Origin: a virus
IMG/VR virus record: IMGVR_UViG_3300021130_000003
Location: 1-44,382 of that record
Strand: one strand, 5' to 3'
Length of the DNA: 44,382 nucleotides
Below are positions 23,569 through 34,216 of the stretch, in pieces. The position numbers and the translations under genes are program-made. Under the pieces are notes generated by a model. That model was given only the letters and a program-made list of their open reading frames with translations, did no database searches and was not told where the DNA came from. The first letter of the stretch is position 1. Every line of letters begins with the position of its first letter.

Positions 23569-24228
23569 TTAAGGAACTTTTGTTATAGTTACTGGTACTT
23601 GTATTCTAGCTCCACTATCATTTCCTATTACTGTTAATGTAGTGTATAAAGATGAATTTGAACCAAATAGTGTGTTTATGGTTGTTGCTGTTAAATTAAT
23701 TGTAGTACCTACTACTGTAGTTGATACGCTAGTACCATAAGTTGTAGTTGAGTTTTGATTTAAAGCAGTTGCTTGTGGTGTATTAATACCAACACCTTGG
23801 AAAGTAGACATTGTTCTAACATCCGCTATAGTTGCTGTATAACCACTTGTTTCATAAGTAGTACCACCTAAATAATTTAATGTTTGAGGAGTAATAGCTA
23901 AAGTTTGACCTTGTTTAAGTGTAATAGATGGGTATCCTAAATTTAATATAGGTAATAAAGCTGTACCACGAGGTAAAGTAATTAACTTATATTTCATTGT
24001 TTGTGTTTCTTGAGGAAAAGCTTCAAGTAAAGGCATGTTTTCAATAGCTTCACCATAATAAGCAGAACCTGATGGGTGGTTTGGATTATATAAAGTATAA
24101 TCAATTTCATCGTCAGCTAAAGCGAATTGTGTAATAAGAAACGTACCGTTGTTTGCAGCTAACAATTGGCGACCTTTTGTTGTTAATATTGCGTCAACTG
24201 TTACAATTGAGTTATTTAAATATCCCAT
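23569..24228 (-). CDS. Conserved tail-region structural protein
   Basis: 219 aa. The N-terminus ILTTKGRQLLAANNGTFLIT then QFALADDEIDY is a motif I associate with structural proteins next to baseplate genes in marine and Bacteroidetes myoviruses. The rest is Thr-rich and beta-type (TTVVGTTINLTATTINTL), perhaps an Ig-like domain. Assembly role not determinable. Confidence 0.65.
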   Translation of the reverse strand: MGYLNNSIVTVDAILTTKGRQLLAANNGTFLITQFALADDEIDYTLYNPNHPSGSAYYGEAIENMPLLEAFPQETQTMKYKLITLPRGTALLPILNLGYPSITLKQGQTLAITPQTLNYLGGTTYETSGYTATIADVRTMSTFQGVGINTPQATALNQNSTTTYGTSVSTTVVGTTINLTATTINTLFGSNSSLYTTLTVIGNDSGARIQVPVTITKVP

Positions 24229-24246
24229 TTTTTAGTGTATTTTTAT

Positions 24247-24255
24247 TATAAATAT
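24247..24255 (-). promoter_or_regulatory. ATATTTATA box (candidate late promoter)
   Basis: Minus-strand ATATTTATA lies 19 nt upstream of the 219-aa structural gene start. Confidence 0.45.
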
Positions 24256-24276
24256 ATAAAGAATTTAATTTTTTAA

Positions 24277-26361
24277 TTAAGGGTTTGGATTATTACCATA
24301 TTTTTTAGTAATATAATTTATGTTCTGTTGAATTGTTTCTGTTGGGTATTGTGTTGTTATATAACCTGTTCCTATACCACTAAATTGATTCCATGCACCT
24401 TGAGGTGAAGGTATATAAACTACAATAGAAGTATTTGGGTTATTTCCATTAGTAAGTATTAAACCAAGTTGATAAACATTAGTAGCACCATTAGTTCCTA
24501 TAGGATTAATAGATGATAAATTAGTAAATAAATTAGGATTTGTATTTTTTATAAAAATATTCCATGCCTTTGATTGACTACTAGGACCTATAACAGTAGG
24601 ATCATATTGGATAGAAGTTATTTCAAAAGGATAACCCATTTGATATGTAGAACTTCCACTAGCTATTTCTCCTAATCCAGGTATACTTCCTGAAGCTCCT
24701 ATGCTTCCACTTCCATAATATAAACTAGCAAACCACGGATTACTAGGGGATAAACTACTACTTATAGTAATCATAGCTTGATCCATAGGATAATATGGAC
24801 GAACTATTTGTTGTACTCCATTAATTCTAGTTCCGGGAGGTATAAAATTATGATTTCCACCACTTCCACTTCCTGTAGAATATAATTGGATAAGAGGTTG
24901 ATTAACAATTGACCCAGACCCCGTTGGGTAAAAATAGCCTGTATATGCTGAATTTTCAGAATAATCAGAAGGTATCCAATAAACAGCATCGTTTAAACTA
25001 ATACCAGGATAAAGTGAAGTAACAGTTAATGCAGAATTTGAAGTTGGATTATATTGTCTAACTAAAAGTTGAGAAAGATAAGGAAGATTTTTAGTTATAG
25101 TATCATAATATAAAGGATTATCCGGTGATATTACATTTACATCATCTTTATTAGATCCTACTAAAAGAATATTGTTTAAACTAAATCCACCACCATTTGA
25201 ATTTTCAGGATAACCTCCACCTCCCCAATTTATTTCGTAAATACAACTGTCTAATTGTTCAATAACAACACTACCATTTACTGATGGAGATGTTGTATCA
25301 CCAGGCCATGATCCTGAGAATCCAAATGGAGTAATATAACTACCTGATTTAGAGTAAGTATTAATTGCTAAAGCATTTTGTTCTTTACCAATATATCTTC
25401 CTCTTATATGAGAATCATAAGTATAATTCCATTGTTGTATTTGGGCTCTAGGAGCAGTTCCATTTAAAATAGCATTTTTATTTTCAGCTATTATGGAACC
25501 ATTAGTGTAATCCACTTCCATATACAACGCGTCTATTTGGTTAGTATCTACATTGTTTTGTAAAACATTAGCATCACTTCCTTCAAATTGACCATCAATA
25601 TAAGGTTCTAATACTACCAAATTATTGTTTGGTGAAGCATAGGGAGCGATAGATTGTGTTACTTGAAATTGAGAATTATTTACACTATATATGTAACAAT
25701 TACTAGTAAATGTATTTAAACTATTTGGAGTAGGAGTAAAAGATAAATAATATGATGAATTTTCAACAGGATATAAAGATGAACTTAAACTTAAAGTATA
25801 AGGTCCAGCAGTTGCTCCTGGGTAAGGGTTTAGGGATATACCTACTGTAGAAGAGTTTAATACAGTATCTATTCCGTTTGTTATTTGATGTAAATTAAGA
25901 GAAGCAATGATAGAACCTCCAGCAAATGAACTTCCAAAACCTGGAGTTACACTAAAACTTATAGAACAAGTTATGTTTAAAGGAGAAATATTTGGTGTAT
26001 TTCCTAAAGTCCAATAACCCGAAGATGCTGTAAAATAATTTGTAGGATTAGATATTACAGAATAAGATATAACATTTCCAGTAGAAGAATCTAAAGTATT
26101 TGAACTAGCAGAAACTTGATAATTTAAAATTTCATCATCAACAGATGAAGTAACATTTGTTGGAGCAACAACATATAAATAGTATGATGGGTATTCGTTT
26201 ATTGAAGCTATAAAATAATCAACAGGAGATATTATATCATCAAATAATACTCTAATATCATTTAAATTTTGTAATTCATTTGTTTGATCATTTCCATTAG
26301 CATCTTTTTTAGATATTTTAATGTATTTAACTCCTTGTGTATATGATGGTGTATTTGCCAT
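24277..26361 (-). CDS. Large tail/baseplate structural protein
   Basis: 694 aa, rich in Ser, Asn, Tyr, Gly and Pro and poor in charge; beta-type throughout (YTLSLSSSLYPVENSSYYLS). The N-terminus (VKYIKISKKDANGNDQTNEL) is the only markedly polar part. It lies between the 1216-aa tail protein and a small structural gene in a compact late block. A tail-fibre, collar or baseplate periphery role is likely; no enzymatic domain seen. Confidence 0.62.
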   Translation of the reverse strand: MANTPSYTQGVKYIKISKKDANGNDQTNELQNLNDIRVLFDDIISPVDYFIASINEYPSYYLYVVAPTNVTSSVDDEILNYQVSASSNTLDSSTGNVISYSVISNPTNYFTASSGYWTLGNTPNISPLNITCSISFSVTPGFGSSFAGGSIIASLNLHQITNGIDTVLNSSTVGISLNPYPGATAGPYTLSLSSSLYPVENSSYYLSFTPTPNSLNTFTSNCYIYSVNNSQFQVTQSIAPYASPNNNLVVLEPYIDGQFEGSDANVLQNNVDTNQIDALYMEVDYTNGSIIAENKNAILNGTAPRAQIQQWNYTYDSHIRGRYIGKEQNALAINTYSKSGSYITPFGFSGSWPGDTTSPSVNGSVVIEQLDSCIYEINWGGGGYPENSNGGGFSLNNILLVGSNKDDVNVISPDNPLYYDTITKNLPYLSQLLVRQYNPTSNSALTVTSLYPGISLNDAVYWIPSDYSENSAYTGYFYPTGSGSIVNQPLIQLYSTGSGSGGNHNFIPPGTRINGVQQIVRPYYPMDQAMITISSSLSPSNPWFASLYYGSGSIGASGSIPGLGEIASGSSTYQMGYPFEITSIQYDPTVIGPSSQSKAWNIFIKNTNPNLFTNLSSINPIGTNGATNVYQLGLILTNGNNPNTSIVVYIPSPQGAWNQFSGIGTGYITTQYPTETIQQNINYITKKYGNNPNP

Positions 26362-26371
26362 TTTTTAAATT

Positions 26372-29300
26372 TTAAGGGTGATAAGCATTAGCAACATTAG
26401 CAGGATTATAATGAGGTATTGGACTGTAATAACTGCCTGAATCCCAATAAATATACATTTCACCATCTCCTGGTGCTGTATTTGCATTTAAAAATATTGT
26501 TTGTGCATTTCCTGATCCACCTAAGTTAGTAGATTTGTAAAATATAATTTCATAAGGTGTTTCAACTGTACTAGCATGTAAATAAACTCTATTAGCTATA
26601 GGTGTTAAATTTCCATCTTCAGCTGTTACTATAGAACCACTTAATTCACCATTGAAAAATTCATCTTGTGATGTATGAATAAAATTTACATCTCCTAATA
26701 AGCTAGGTGTTGAACCAGTGAAACTTTGAGTTATATTAACATATAAATTTACTGATGCTGTACCATTAAATTCAGGCATTACACCTGCTGAGCTACCACT
26801 TATTTTTTCTATTGGGAAAGATTGATAATCAGTTGATGATATAAATATTCTTTGATCATTAGATGATGATGGATAACTACCAATAGAGCCTGTATAGTAA
26901 TATTGAGATTGTGTTAGTTGTGGTACTGGGTATTTGTTTCTTTCAAGTAAATGTTGTTTTATAACAATACCTGATGCTAGATCCGTATGGGCAGGAACCC
27001 AATCTTGGATCATTTTAAATAAAGAGTTATCAAAATATTTGATAAGTCTTATATAATCCCAAATATTATAGTTACCTGTATATTTTTGAAAGTATAAATC
27101 TCTTAAAGCATTTAAATCAGAGTAAGATGTATCTGATGAAGATACTTGTCTTGGATCACCTATATATTCACCTATATTAAAATAACCTAATGAATCATTT
27201 ATATCATCATTTATTTCGTTTTGTGGTGAAAAAGCCACTTCAACATAATCTATATTGTTAGTGTAACTACTACTTGCATAATATGATTGTTGAATAGATA
27301 TAAATGGAGATAAAACAGTATTATTAGGTATATTTGCTTGACTACTAGTTAATGGTAATAATATATTTTTATTTTGAATCTTATCGGATATAGCATTTTG
27401 AATACCTGCTGGTACTTGATTGTAATAATTATACTCTACATTAGGAATAAATAAAGCATTAGTAAAGGAAGCAGTATATGGTTGTATAGCAAATGATTGT
27501 GTTGTTGGGGTAGAGCCAGTAGAGGCTGGGTGTATTGAGTTTGAGCCGGTGTATAATTCTCCTCCTAGAGATATTCTAAAAATTAAACTATTTTTAGAAG
27601 ATTGAGATCCTTGTGTTTGATTTCCTTCAACAGAATTAGAATTCATTACATAAGAATTAAAAGCACTCTCACTTAAAGGAACGTTATAATATCTTATTTC
27701 TTGGTATGAACCACTAAAGGCTGTGTATGTTTTAGGGCCTATAACACTACCTGTACCAAATATTAATTGGCCTCCTGAATTCCAAGATGAAATACCTGTA
27801 AAACTAGAAGATGCTTGAAAACCTATAATATTACCATCCCACCCTTCATATTGCTTATTTTTAGCATATAAAGTATAAGTATTTGAATTTGGGTTATAGT
27901 TGGCTAATACTGACCACCATCCACCATTATAAAATGGTAAATAAACACTTGCCGATAAAGAGCCTGATATAAGTTTTAGGTTAGCGTATTGGTAATATGG
28001 GTCTATGGTTGAACCATTATAAGATCCACTTGTATATCCTGAACCTGTATATTCTAGTACTATATTAAAAGTACCGTTATTATGTTGAACTAAAGATTGG
28101 CTATATGGAATAGATGAAGTAGGTAATCCTGGAGTTTGAAATCTAAATTCTAAAGCTTGAGGGAATCCACTTCCAAATTGGGTAGATGATGCTGTGAATG
28201 GTGTAAAAATTTTACTTGTTCTACTTGTATTAAAAGCATAATTATATTCATCTTGCCAGTAATCCCACGTATTTGGATTTTTATCTTTACCTCCAAATTC
28301 GTTTATACGTAAAATAGTATCAGGAATACCATATAAAGTAATTAATGCTCTTAAACCTTCAACTGTACCTTTTTTCTTAAGTAAGTAAGGTAAATTATGA
28401 TAAATACGTTTATATGTTTCAGCATTAATATCATAAGTTGGTGTTGAAGAACCTGTAGCTGAAGCTGTTATATAAGTGTTTATATATTCATATCCAGTAA
28501 GAGTAGGTAAAGAACCTGTTGTATAAGGTAAATTAAATAAACTACCTGAAGGTGTAATACCTAAGAAGGCAGAATATAAATCATTAACTGAAAAGTTATT
28601 TTGGTAAATTTTAATACCTAAGTCGCGAAGCACGTCAGCTATCAAATCCTTAGAGATCCCGTAATTTAAACGGTTATCTGCGTTGTATTTGTTAGTTATA
28701 TCTTTTATATAGACCCAAATACTATCAAAATTTTGACCTATCATTTCAACAAATAATTCAAATTGTGAATTGTTAGGATCATCTGTTAAGTATGATGGTA
28801 TAGCATTTATTAAAGTATTAACATTTAAAGTATCATAATTTTCAGCAACAATAGATTGAGAAGCTAAAAATGCTAAACCAGGAGTTGAATTAGCTCCAGC
28901 GTTTGTATAAGGATAAGTTGAGTTTGTTTTAGGCCAAGATGTACTACCTGATTCAAAATAAAGATAATATTCATAACTATCAAAGTTAGTTATAATATCA
29001 TTAATTTTATTTAACCAAATTGTATTACTAGCAGATGTATAAGTATTAATAATACTAGGCCCAGAAATACTAGCACTATATTGGTATTGTTCAAGTAAAG
29101 ATAATTTATAATAGAAATTTTCTAAACGAGTTTGAGCAGATGAAAAAAATACAAATTGAGAATAATCTGAATAATCTATATTTATTTCAATTCCTTTTTC
29201 GGCTAATAAACTGTTAATTTGATATTGTAAACTTCCTGTACCTAAAGATGAGGTATTTGAAGTTAAAGAATTATAATTTAAAAAATTAGTGGAGTTATTA

Positions 29301-30022
29301 ATTTGATCTTTAACTGCTATATTTAAATTAGGTCCTTTTAAAGGTATATTATTATTTAATATATCAAAAGTTTGATATATATTAATGTTATATGCGCGAG
29401 GTACAGCGATTGTTTCTACTACCCAACATTGAGAATTTGTATCAAATTGAGCAGGTAAAGGTTCATATAATTTAATTAATACAGTAGCATTATCTGGATT
29501 AGTAGTATCTAGTAAAATATTGTTGGCTATTACTAAATTGTTGTTTCCAAAATCAAGATAAAAATCTATAAATATACTACTACTAGCTCTATAGTTTATA
29601 AAATCAGTAGCACCAGCTATAACATTAGTATTAGAAATAGAAGTAGTATTTAACCTAACCTCAGTTCTATCAGTGCTAATTTGTTGTATATAGTATTTAA
29701 ATGTAGGAGAAGATGATACTCTATTTTTTAGGAAATTATATAATGTGTTATAATTACCTTCAGTATATCCTTGAGATTTTAAATCATTTTCAGGATCAAT
29801 TACAACATTGTTGTTAATTAAACTAAAATTAGGATAACCAACTACATTTGAATATAAAGTATTACCATTTAAATCAAATATAAAATATTCGATATGATCT
29901 ACAGTAGGGTCAAAAGTATCAAAAGTATCAGTTATAGGAATAAGACTAATATCTTGGACAGAATACTCTTGTAATTCAAAAGTAGTAGGATTTAGTTGTT
30001 GTATGTTTACTATTTCTGCCAT
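26372..30022 (-). CDS. Giant baseplate/tail protein with a LamG-like region
   Basis: 1216 aa. The middle shows FELFVEMIGQNFDSIWVYIK and YHNLPYLLKKKGTVEGLRAL, then ITLYGIPD, helical motifs found in tail protein I or gp7-like baseplate components. About residues 650-790 (FNIVLEYTGSGY, YNGGWWSVLANYN, YEIRYYNVPLSESAFNSY) resemble a concanavalin/LamG carbohydrate-binding domain. It is probably a baseplate wedge or fibre-network protein that may contact host glycans. It is the largest gene in the window. Confidence 0.65.
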   Translation of the reverse strand: MAEIVNIQQLNPTTFELQEYSVQDISLIPITDTFDTFDPTVDHIEYFIFDLNGNTLYSNVVGYPNFSLINNNVVIDPENDLKSQGYTEGNYNTLYNFLKNRVSSSPTFKYYIQQISTDRTEVRLNTTSISNTNVIAGATDFINYRASSSIFIDFYLDFGNNNLVIANNILLDTTNPDNATVLIKLYEPLPAQFDTNSQCWVVETIAVPRAYNINIYQTFDILNNNIPLKGPNLNIAVKDQINNSTNFLNYNSLTSNTSSLGTGSLQYQINSLLAEKGIEINIDYSDYSQFVFFSSAQTRLENFYYKLSLLEQYQYSASISGPSIINTYTSASNTIWLNKINDIITNFDSYEYYLYFESGSTSWPKTNSTYPYTNAGANSTPGLAFLASQSIVAENYDTLNVNTLINAIPSYLTDDPNNSQFELFVEMIGQNFDSIWVYIKDITNKYNADNRLNYGISKDLIADVLRDLGIKIYQNNFSVNDLYSAFLGITPSGSLFNLPYTTGSLPTLTGYEYINTYITASATGSSTPTYDINAETYKRIYHNLPYLLKKKGTVEGLRALITLYGIPDTILRINEFGGKDKNPNTWDYWQDEYNYAFNTSRTSKIFTPFTASSTQFGSGFPQALEFRFQTPGLPTSSIPYSQSLVQHNNGTFNIVLEYTGSGYTSGSYNGSTIDPYYQYANLKLISGSLSASVYLPFYNGGWWSVLANYNPNSNTYTLYAKNKQYEGWDGNIIGFQASSSFTGISSWNSGGQLIFGTGSVIGPKTYTAFSGSYQEIRYYNVPLSESAFNSYVMNSNSVEGNQTQGSQSSKNSLIFRISLGGELYTGSNSIHPASTGSTPTTQSFAIQPYTASFTNALFIPNVEYNYYNQVPAGIQNAISDKIQNKNILLPLTSSQANIPNNTVLSPFISIQQSYYASSSYTNNIDYVEVAFSPQNEINDDINDSLGYFNIGEYIGDPRQVSSSDTSYSDLNALRDLYFQKYTGNYNIWDYIRLIKYFDNSLFKMIQDWVPAHTDLASGIVIKQHLLERNKYPVPQLTQSQYYYTGSIGSYPSSSNDQRIFISSTDYQSFPIEKISGSSAGVMPEFNGTASVNLYVNITQSFTGSTPSLLGDVNFIHTSQDEFFNGELSGSIVTAEDGNLTPIANRVYLHASTVETPYEIIFYKSTNLGGSGNAQTIFLNANTAPGDGEMYIYWDSGSYYSPIPHYNPANVANAYHP

Positions 30023-30027
30023 CTATA

Positions 30028-30384
30028 TTAAGCGATTGAAGATGAGGTTGTGATGTTTAATATTTGTTGTTGTAAACCTAAATTTTCTTGTCTTAAAGCG
30101 TTTATTTCTGTAAGTAAAGATTGTGTTAGGTCATCTGTTGTTATGTTTGCTCCTATATAATCTGAACTTGTTTTAGCAAGGTACTGATGAGAATTGATAT
30201 CTCCAAATTTAGGGATGATATAAAATAATTGTTGATAATATTCAAAAAATTGTTGAACAGAAATAGTAGGGGTCACTACACTAGAAGTAACAGGTTGTAC
30301 TAATTGTGTAAATTGAGTGTTAATTACTTGCTCGTAAGAGTTTTTATTAAACGAAGGTTTTACTAATACTATTTGGTCTGCCAT
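30028..30384 (-). CDS. Small structural protein with C-terminal coiled coil
   Basis: 118 aa. A Val/Thr/Gln-rich N-terminal half (VTSSVVTPTISVQQFFEYYQ) is followed by a heptad-like tail (LLTEINALRQENLGLQQQIL). It is placed between two tail proteins with a 1-nt overlap to the upstream gene. Probably a connector or trimerising baseplate component; no family recognised. Confidence 0.58.
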   Translation of the reverse strand: MADQIVLVKPSFNKNSYEQVINTQFTQLVQPVTSSVVTPTISVQQFFEYYQQLFYIIPKFGDINSHQYLAKTSSDYIGANITTDDLTQSLLTEINALRQENLGLQQQILNITTSSSIA

Positions 30385-31556
30385 TATCCGTTAATAACTT
30401 TGAAGTAATAATTATTGTTATAAACAATAGTTGTTCCGTTAATAGTTGTTTGAATTAATATTTCATAATATCTTTCAGGTTCTAAACCATTCATATAAAC
30501 ATCAAAATAACTACTAGTGGCATCACAACTTAATTGTGTAAATTGAGTATCAAAATTAACTACATACTCATTAGTATCTAAATCTTTAATAGCATAATAT
30601 GATGCTGTAGGTAAAAAATAATTTTGAGTATATAATGAAGATGTTTGCCATACTCTAGGTGGATATTCAGGTCTAGAATTTACTCTAAATCTATTTATAC
30701 TACTAGAATAAAAGAAACCAGGGTTTTCATTTAATGTTACTGTTGCGGGTAACATATTTAATGTCGTTTGAGTTGAAGAACCTGTATTGTACACATAATC
30801 TCGCCATTTAAATTCTAAACAAGGAGGATATATAGTATGAGTATCAATTGAAAAGAATTTCATTTCAGGTTGAATATTATCATTAGGTACCCATTCAACA
30901 TCTTGTTTAAGTATTAAACCATCCCAAGATATAGAACCTGTGTACCATGCTCTAACAATATTAGATATATTCATGTATATATCTTTGTTACTTGAATAAC
31001 TAAATACTTGAGATTGAGTAATAGGATATGTATTTGTATTAAACCAAGAAACTGTAGATCCAGTCCACCAATTGCCTCCACCAGCTGAAGAGTATACTGT
31101 GTTATATGAAGCTGTAATGCATGTTGGGTAGCTTGATGTTATCCAAGTTGTTGAACCAGAATAATCTAACCAATTCCAACTAACACCGTTTGTAATTTCA
31201 GGATCATCTAAATATTTACCTGTACCCATCCCCCAATTACCATAAACAGGAAAACAGTCTATAGTTGTATTTAAATTTAAACCAGTTTCAGTAGCTACAA
31301 AACATCTTAAATTAGCTTGCCAAGATGAAGTATTAAGTAATTGGACTGAACTACTTATTCCTATTTTATTTTGTAGTATATCTTCAATTTCTGTGTCTGA
31401 GAATTGTATAAGGAATCTACTAACTTGAGGATTAGGTTGGTTAGGAGCAAATGTTGTTAATGTGGCTTCTATAATTTCATCTAATCCTGTATTCATATTA
31501 GGAAGTAGAGAATATAATGTAGCGTCTTTAGTTGGGAATATTTTATATACTGCCAT
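30384..31556 (-). CDS. Tail/baseplate protein, beta-rich
   Basis: 390 aa. It starts VYKIFPTKDATLYSLLPNMN, reminiscent of beta-sandwich DNRLRE-type modules, and is Trp/Tyr-rich (GNWWTGSTVSWF, NIVRAWYTGSISWDGLILKQ). It follows the gp6-like wedge gene. It may be a wedge-associated (gp7/gp8-position) protein or an adhesin; the sequence alone does not decide. Confidence 0.6.
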   Translation of the reverse strand: MAVYKIFPTKDATLYSLLPNMNTGLDEIIEATLTTFAPNQPNPQVSRFLIQFSDTEIEDILQNKIGISSSVQLLNTSSWQANLRCFVATETGLNLNTTIDCFPVYGNWGMGTGKYLDDPEITNGVSWNWLDYSGSTTWITSSYPTCITASYNTVYSSAGGGNWWTGSTVSWFNTNTYPITQSQVFSYSSNKDIYMNISNIVRAWYTGSISWDGLILKQDVEWVPNDNIQPEMKFFSIDTHTIYPPCLEFKWRDYVYNTGSSTQTTLNMLPATVTLNENPGFFYSSSINRFRVNSRPEYPPRVWQTSSLYTQNYFLPTASYYAIKDLDTNEYVVNFDTQFTQLSCDATSSYFDVYMNGLEPERYYEILIQTTINGTTIVYNNNYYFKVING

Positions 31557-31565
31557 GGTTTAATA

Positions 31566-33422
31566 TTATAATGGTACTACTTTACCTTGAATGTCTGTGT
31601 TAGGGTATTTTACTTCAAATATAGAAGGATCAAGTGAAGGATAAATTACTTCGTTTGAAGTAGCCGCATTAATATCATAAGCATATGGGCTATATCCTAT
31701 ATTAGTTCCTACTAGATTTGTTATTGTTATATTTTTTACTGTTTGAACTCCTTGTATTTGATCTAATAAAACATATAAATCTCTCAATAAAATAGGTTGA
31801 TTAATAGACCATTGGTCTATTGAAAAATATGTTTGTAAAGCTGTTATACATTTAATTAAAACATCATTATTATTATTATTAGGTAATACTATTATTTCAA
31901 AATTTACACCAATATTAATAATAAAACCATCTTTAATATTAACAGCATCACCAATCATTCTATATTGACTTAAATATGTTGTTAAGTTTTGTTTTAAAGC
32001 ATTAGATGCTGTTTGTAAATTTTTATTAATATCATAACTTAAAATATATAAATCTAAAACTGAGTTGGATTCACCTTCAGATACTAAAGTACGTTTTGTA
32101 GGTTCAATATATGCTTTAGCTACAACTCCATATTCAGCAGGCATAGATAATGCTCTTACTAAATAATCGTCTTGAGTTACATTACGTAATTGAGAAGCAA
32201 AATTAGCCATTGCATTTTGTCTAATTTCTTCCACTGTATCTCCATCACCACCACCATCAGCAGCTATTAAATTAGTTACTGCTAATGAATTAAATATAAC
32301 GTTTGCTGTAGTTGAATTTAAATTAGTATTTAAAAATTTAGGAGTTGAAGATAATGTATTTAAAGTGTTAGAAGCTACATTAGCTATAACACCACCTCCT
32401 GTTAAATATCTAAATGTTAATACTGTATTTGAAGGAGCAATACCATATGTTGATGTAAATAAGAAATTTGATGGTGAAAAAGCAGTTGTTAATTTTGTTT
32501 TTTCAAATGGTAAACCTATACCAACATTATTTGGATTAGGTGTAATTTCTTCATCACTGCTATTAGCAGTACCAGCACCAAATTGAATTTGAAGTGAACC
32601 TGAATCTAAAAAACGAGTAGCAAATCTATATTGAGTTTTTTCTAATTTTAAAAGATAAGGAGCATTACCTTGATTTGTATAATAATTAGGATCGTTGGGG
32701 TTAGTATTTTTAATTGGTTTATATATCATTTCTTGACCTAAATAATCAACTTCATTCCATTGATTACCATTACTATCAAAAACATCTAAAATACCAATAA
32801 TATTAGAACTATTAAGAATTCTTGTATCAAATTTTACTGGAGAGTTAAAATTAAAATTTACTGTATTGATAGTAGCCGATATTGCTTTTCTAGTTTTAGT
32901 TAGTAAGAAAAATGTTGGATTACCTCCTGATACTGAATAAACTGTAATATTAGTAGGATCACTTGATGATGATACTGAAAAATCAACTGGATCTTCTACT
33001 AGAAATGGTTGAACATTAGTTAAAGTTGAAGTTATAGCTGAATTGGCAGGTATAAATAAAGCGTATGTAAAATCAGGAGCATAAACTGATCCTGATAGTA
33101 TAGCAGGTACTTGTTGGTAGAAAGTAATTTCAGTATTTGCTACTTGGGTTATATTTGGTTTATAACCAAACATATATGCTAATTCAAATAAATTATTTGT
33201 TTGACGAGCATATTGTAAATAGTTTTCTTGAAATTGGTTATCTAAATAGAATGATAAGATATCACCTACATAAGCTGCCATTTCCATAAACATCATACCT
33301 GGTGATGTTGGGGTAAAGTCATTGTAAGTTGTAGGGAAATAAGTTTTAGCATAATCTATTAAACTTGCCCTTAACTCGGTAAAGTCTTTATTTATATATT
33401 TTATATCTTTACTATTATTCAT
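31566..33422 (-). CDS. Baseplate wedge protein, gp6-like (baseplate J family)
   Basis: 618 aa. The N-terminus KDIKYINKDFTELRASLIDY, then FPTTYNDFTPTSPGMMFMEMAAYVGDILSF, is the hallmark start of T4 gp6-like wedge proteins. Later GGGDGDTVEEIRQNAMANF and VTQDDYLVRALSMP match the baseplate J core. Gp6 forms the ring that holds the wedges together. Its downstream position to the gp25-like gene with a 1-nt overlap matches the common gp25-gp6 order. Confidence 0.88.
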   Translation of the reverse strand: MNNSKDIKYINKDFTELRASLIDYAKTYFPTTYNDFTPTSPGMMFMEMAAYVGDILSFYLDNQFQENYLQYARQTNNLFELAYMFGYKPNITQVANTEITFYQQVPAILSGSVYAPDFTYALFIPANSAITSTLTNVQPFLVEDPVDFSVSSSSDPTNITVYSVSGGNPTFFLLTKTRKAISATINTVNFNFNSPVKFDTRILNSSNIIGILDVFDSNGNQWNEVDYLGQEMIYKPIKNTNPNDPNYYTNQGNAPYLLKLEKTQYRFATRFLDSGSLQIQFGAGTANSSDEEITPNPNNVGIGLPFEKTKLTTAFSPSNFLFTSTYGIAPSNTVLTFRYLTGGGVIANVASNTLNTLSSTPKFLNTNLNSTTANVIFNSLAVTNLIAADGGGDGDTVEEIRQNAMANFASQLRNVTQDDYLVRALSMPAEYGVVAKAYIEPTKRTLVSEGESNSVLDLYILSYDINKNLQTASNALKQNLTTYLSQYRMIGDAVNIKDGFIINIGVNFEIIVLPNNNNNDVLIKCITALQTYFSIDQWSINQPILLRDLYVLLDQIQGVQTVKNITITNLVGTNIGYSPYAYDINAATSNEVIYPSLDPSIFEVKYPNTDIQGKVVPL

Positions 33423-33829
33423 TATTGAAATGCTATTTGTATTTGATCTGTTATTCCGGTATCTTTTATACTATATTTTAATTTTACTGTTATTGTATTA
33501 CTATCAGTATCTTGTAAAATATCTAATGAAGCAACCACAATATTAGGAAAATATTGATTTAATTGATATTGTATGTTTTCTTTTAATCCTTCTAAATTAC
33601 CATCAGTAATTTGTTGAAATATAAATGCTCTTAAACTAGCACCAAATGTTGGATTTAAATACCTTTCAGGTTGATTAGTTAGAAAAAAATTTAATAAATT
33701 ATTTCTAATAGCATCTTGAGTAGTGTAAGTTGAATAAAATACAGCAGGGGCATTAAAAGGAATAGATACCCCAACCGCAGTTCCCGGTTTAGTATCTATT
33801 GGAAATATTTTTTTTGCTCCGAATGCCAT
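33422..33829 (-). CDS. Baseplate wedge protein, gp25-like
   Basis: 135 aa. AIRNNLLNFFLTNQPERYLNPTFG, then LRAFIFQQ and IQYQLNQYFPNI, matches the gp25/lysozyme-like wedge family (R-x-N-P-x-F-G core, residues about 55-63), which triggers sheath assembly at the baseplate core. Length is typical. It is flanked by the gp6-like gene and a small gene with 1-nt overlaps. Confidence 0.88.
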   Translation of the reverse strand: MAFGAKKIFPIDTKPGTAVGVSIPFNAPAVFYSTYTTQDAIRNNLLNFFLTNQPERYLNPTFGASLRAFIFQQITDGNLEGLKENIQYQLNQYFPNIVVASLDILQDTDSNTITVKLKYSIKDTGITDQIQIAFQ

Positions 33830-34197
33830 TATTTACTCATTAATCCCATTATTTGACTTAAATCAACTTCACCAGCTGGTAAAGCACCATTTATTGTATC
33901 TCCACCAAGGTTAGGTCTAAAAGGTATATTATTAGTTGTCGCTGATAAAGTTTCACTTTGCATTTCTTCAATCATCCCACCGAACATTGCTTTACGTTCA
34001 GCCGCTGTTAATGTTTTAGTTGGTTTGGAAGGTGATGTATTATTAAACATACTATTATTACCACTAGTATTAGTACTTTCAGTAACAATAGTTGCTTTGG
34101 GTGCTTTTACAGCTTCTAGTAATATTTCACGCATTTCTTCTTGAAATACTTCTTTTACCGCTTCTTTGATGATTTTTTTAAATTGTTTTGTGTCCAT
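33829..34197 (-). CDS. Small structural protein with amphipathic N-terminal helix
   Basis: 122 aa starting MDTKQFKKIIKEAVKEVFQE, then MREILLEA: the same (L/F)KKIIKEAxxE pattern seen in the head-gene region, with a possible LLE protease site. The rest is Ser/Thr/Asn-rich, with AAERKAMFGGMIEEM and a C-terminal VDLSQIMGLMSK. It lies in the baseplate block, so it may be an assembly chaperone or minor virion protein. Confidence 0.6.
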   Translation of the reverse strand: MDTKQFKKIIKEAVKEVFQEEMREILLEAVKAPKATIVTESTNTSGNNSMFNNTSPSKPTKTLTAAERKAMFGGMIEEMQSETLSATTNNIPFRPNLGGDTINGALPAGEVDLSQIMGLMSK

Positions 34198-34202
34198 CGT
34201 AT

Positions 34203-34211
34203 TATAAATAT
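34203..34211 (-). promoter_or_regulatory. ATATTTATA box (candidate late promoter)
   Basis: Minus-strand ATATTTATA lies 6 nt upstream of the 122-aa gene start, in a 19-nt gap of the tail block. It would serve the gp25-like and gp6-like genes. Confidence 0.45.
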
Positions 34212-34216
34212 TAAAA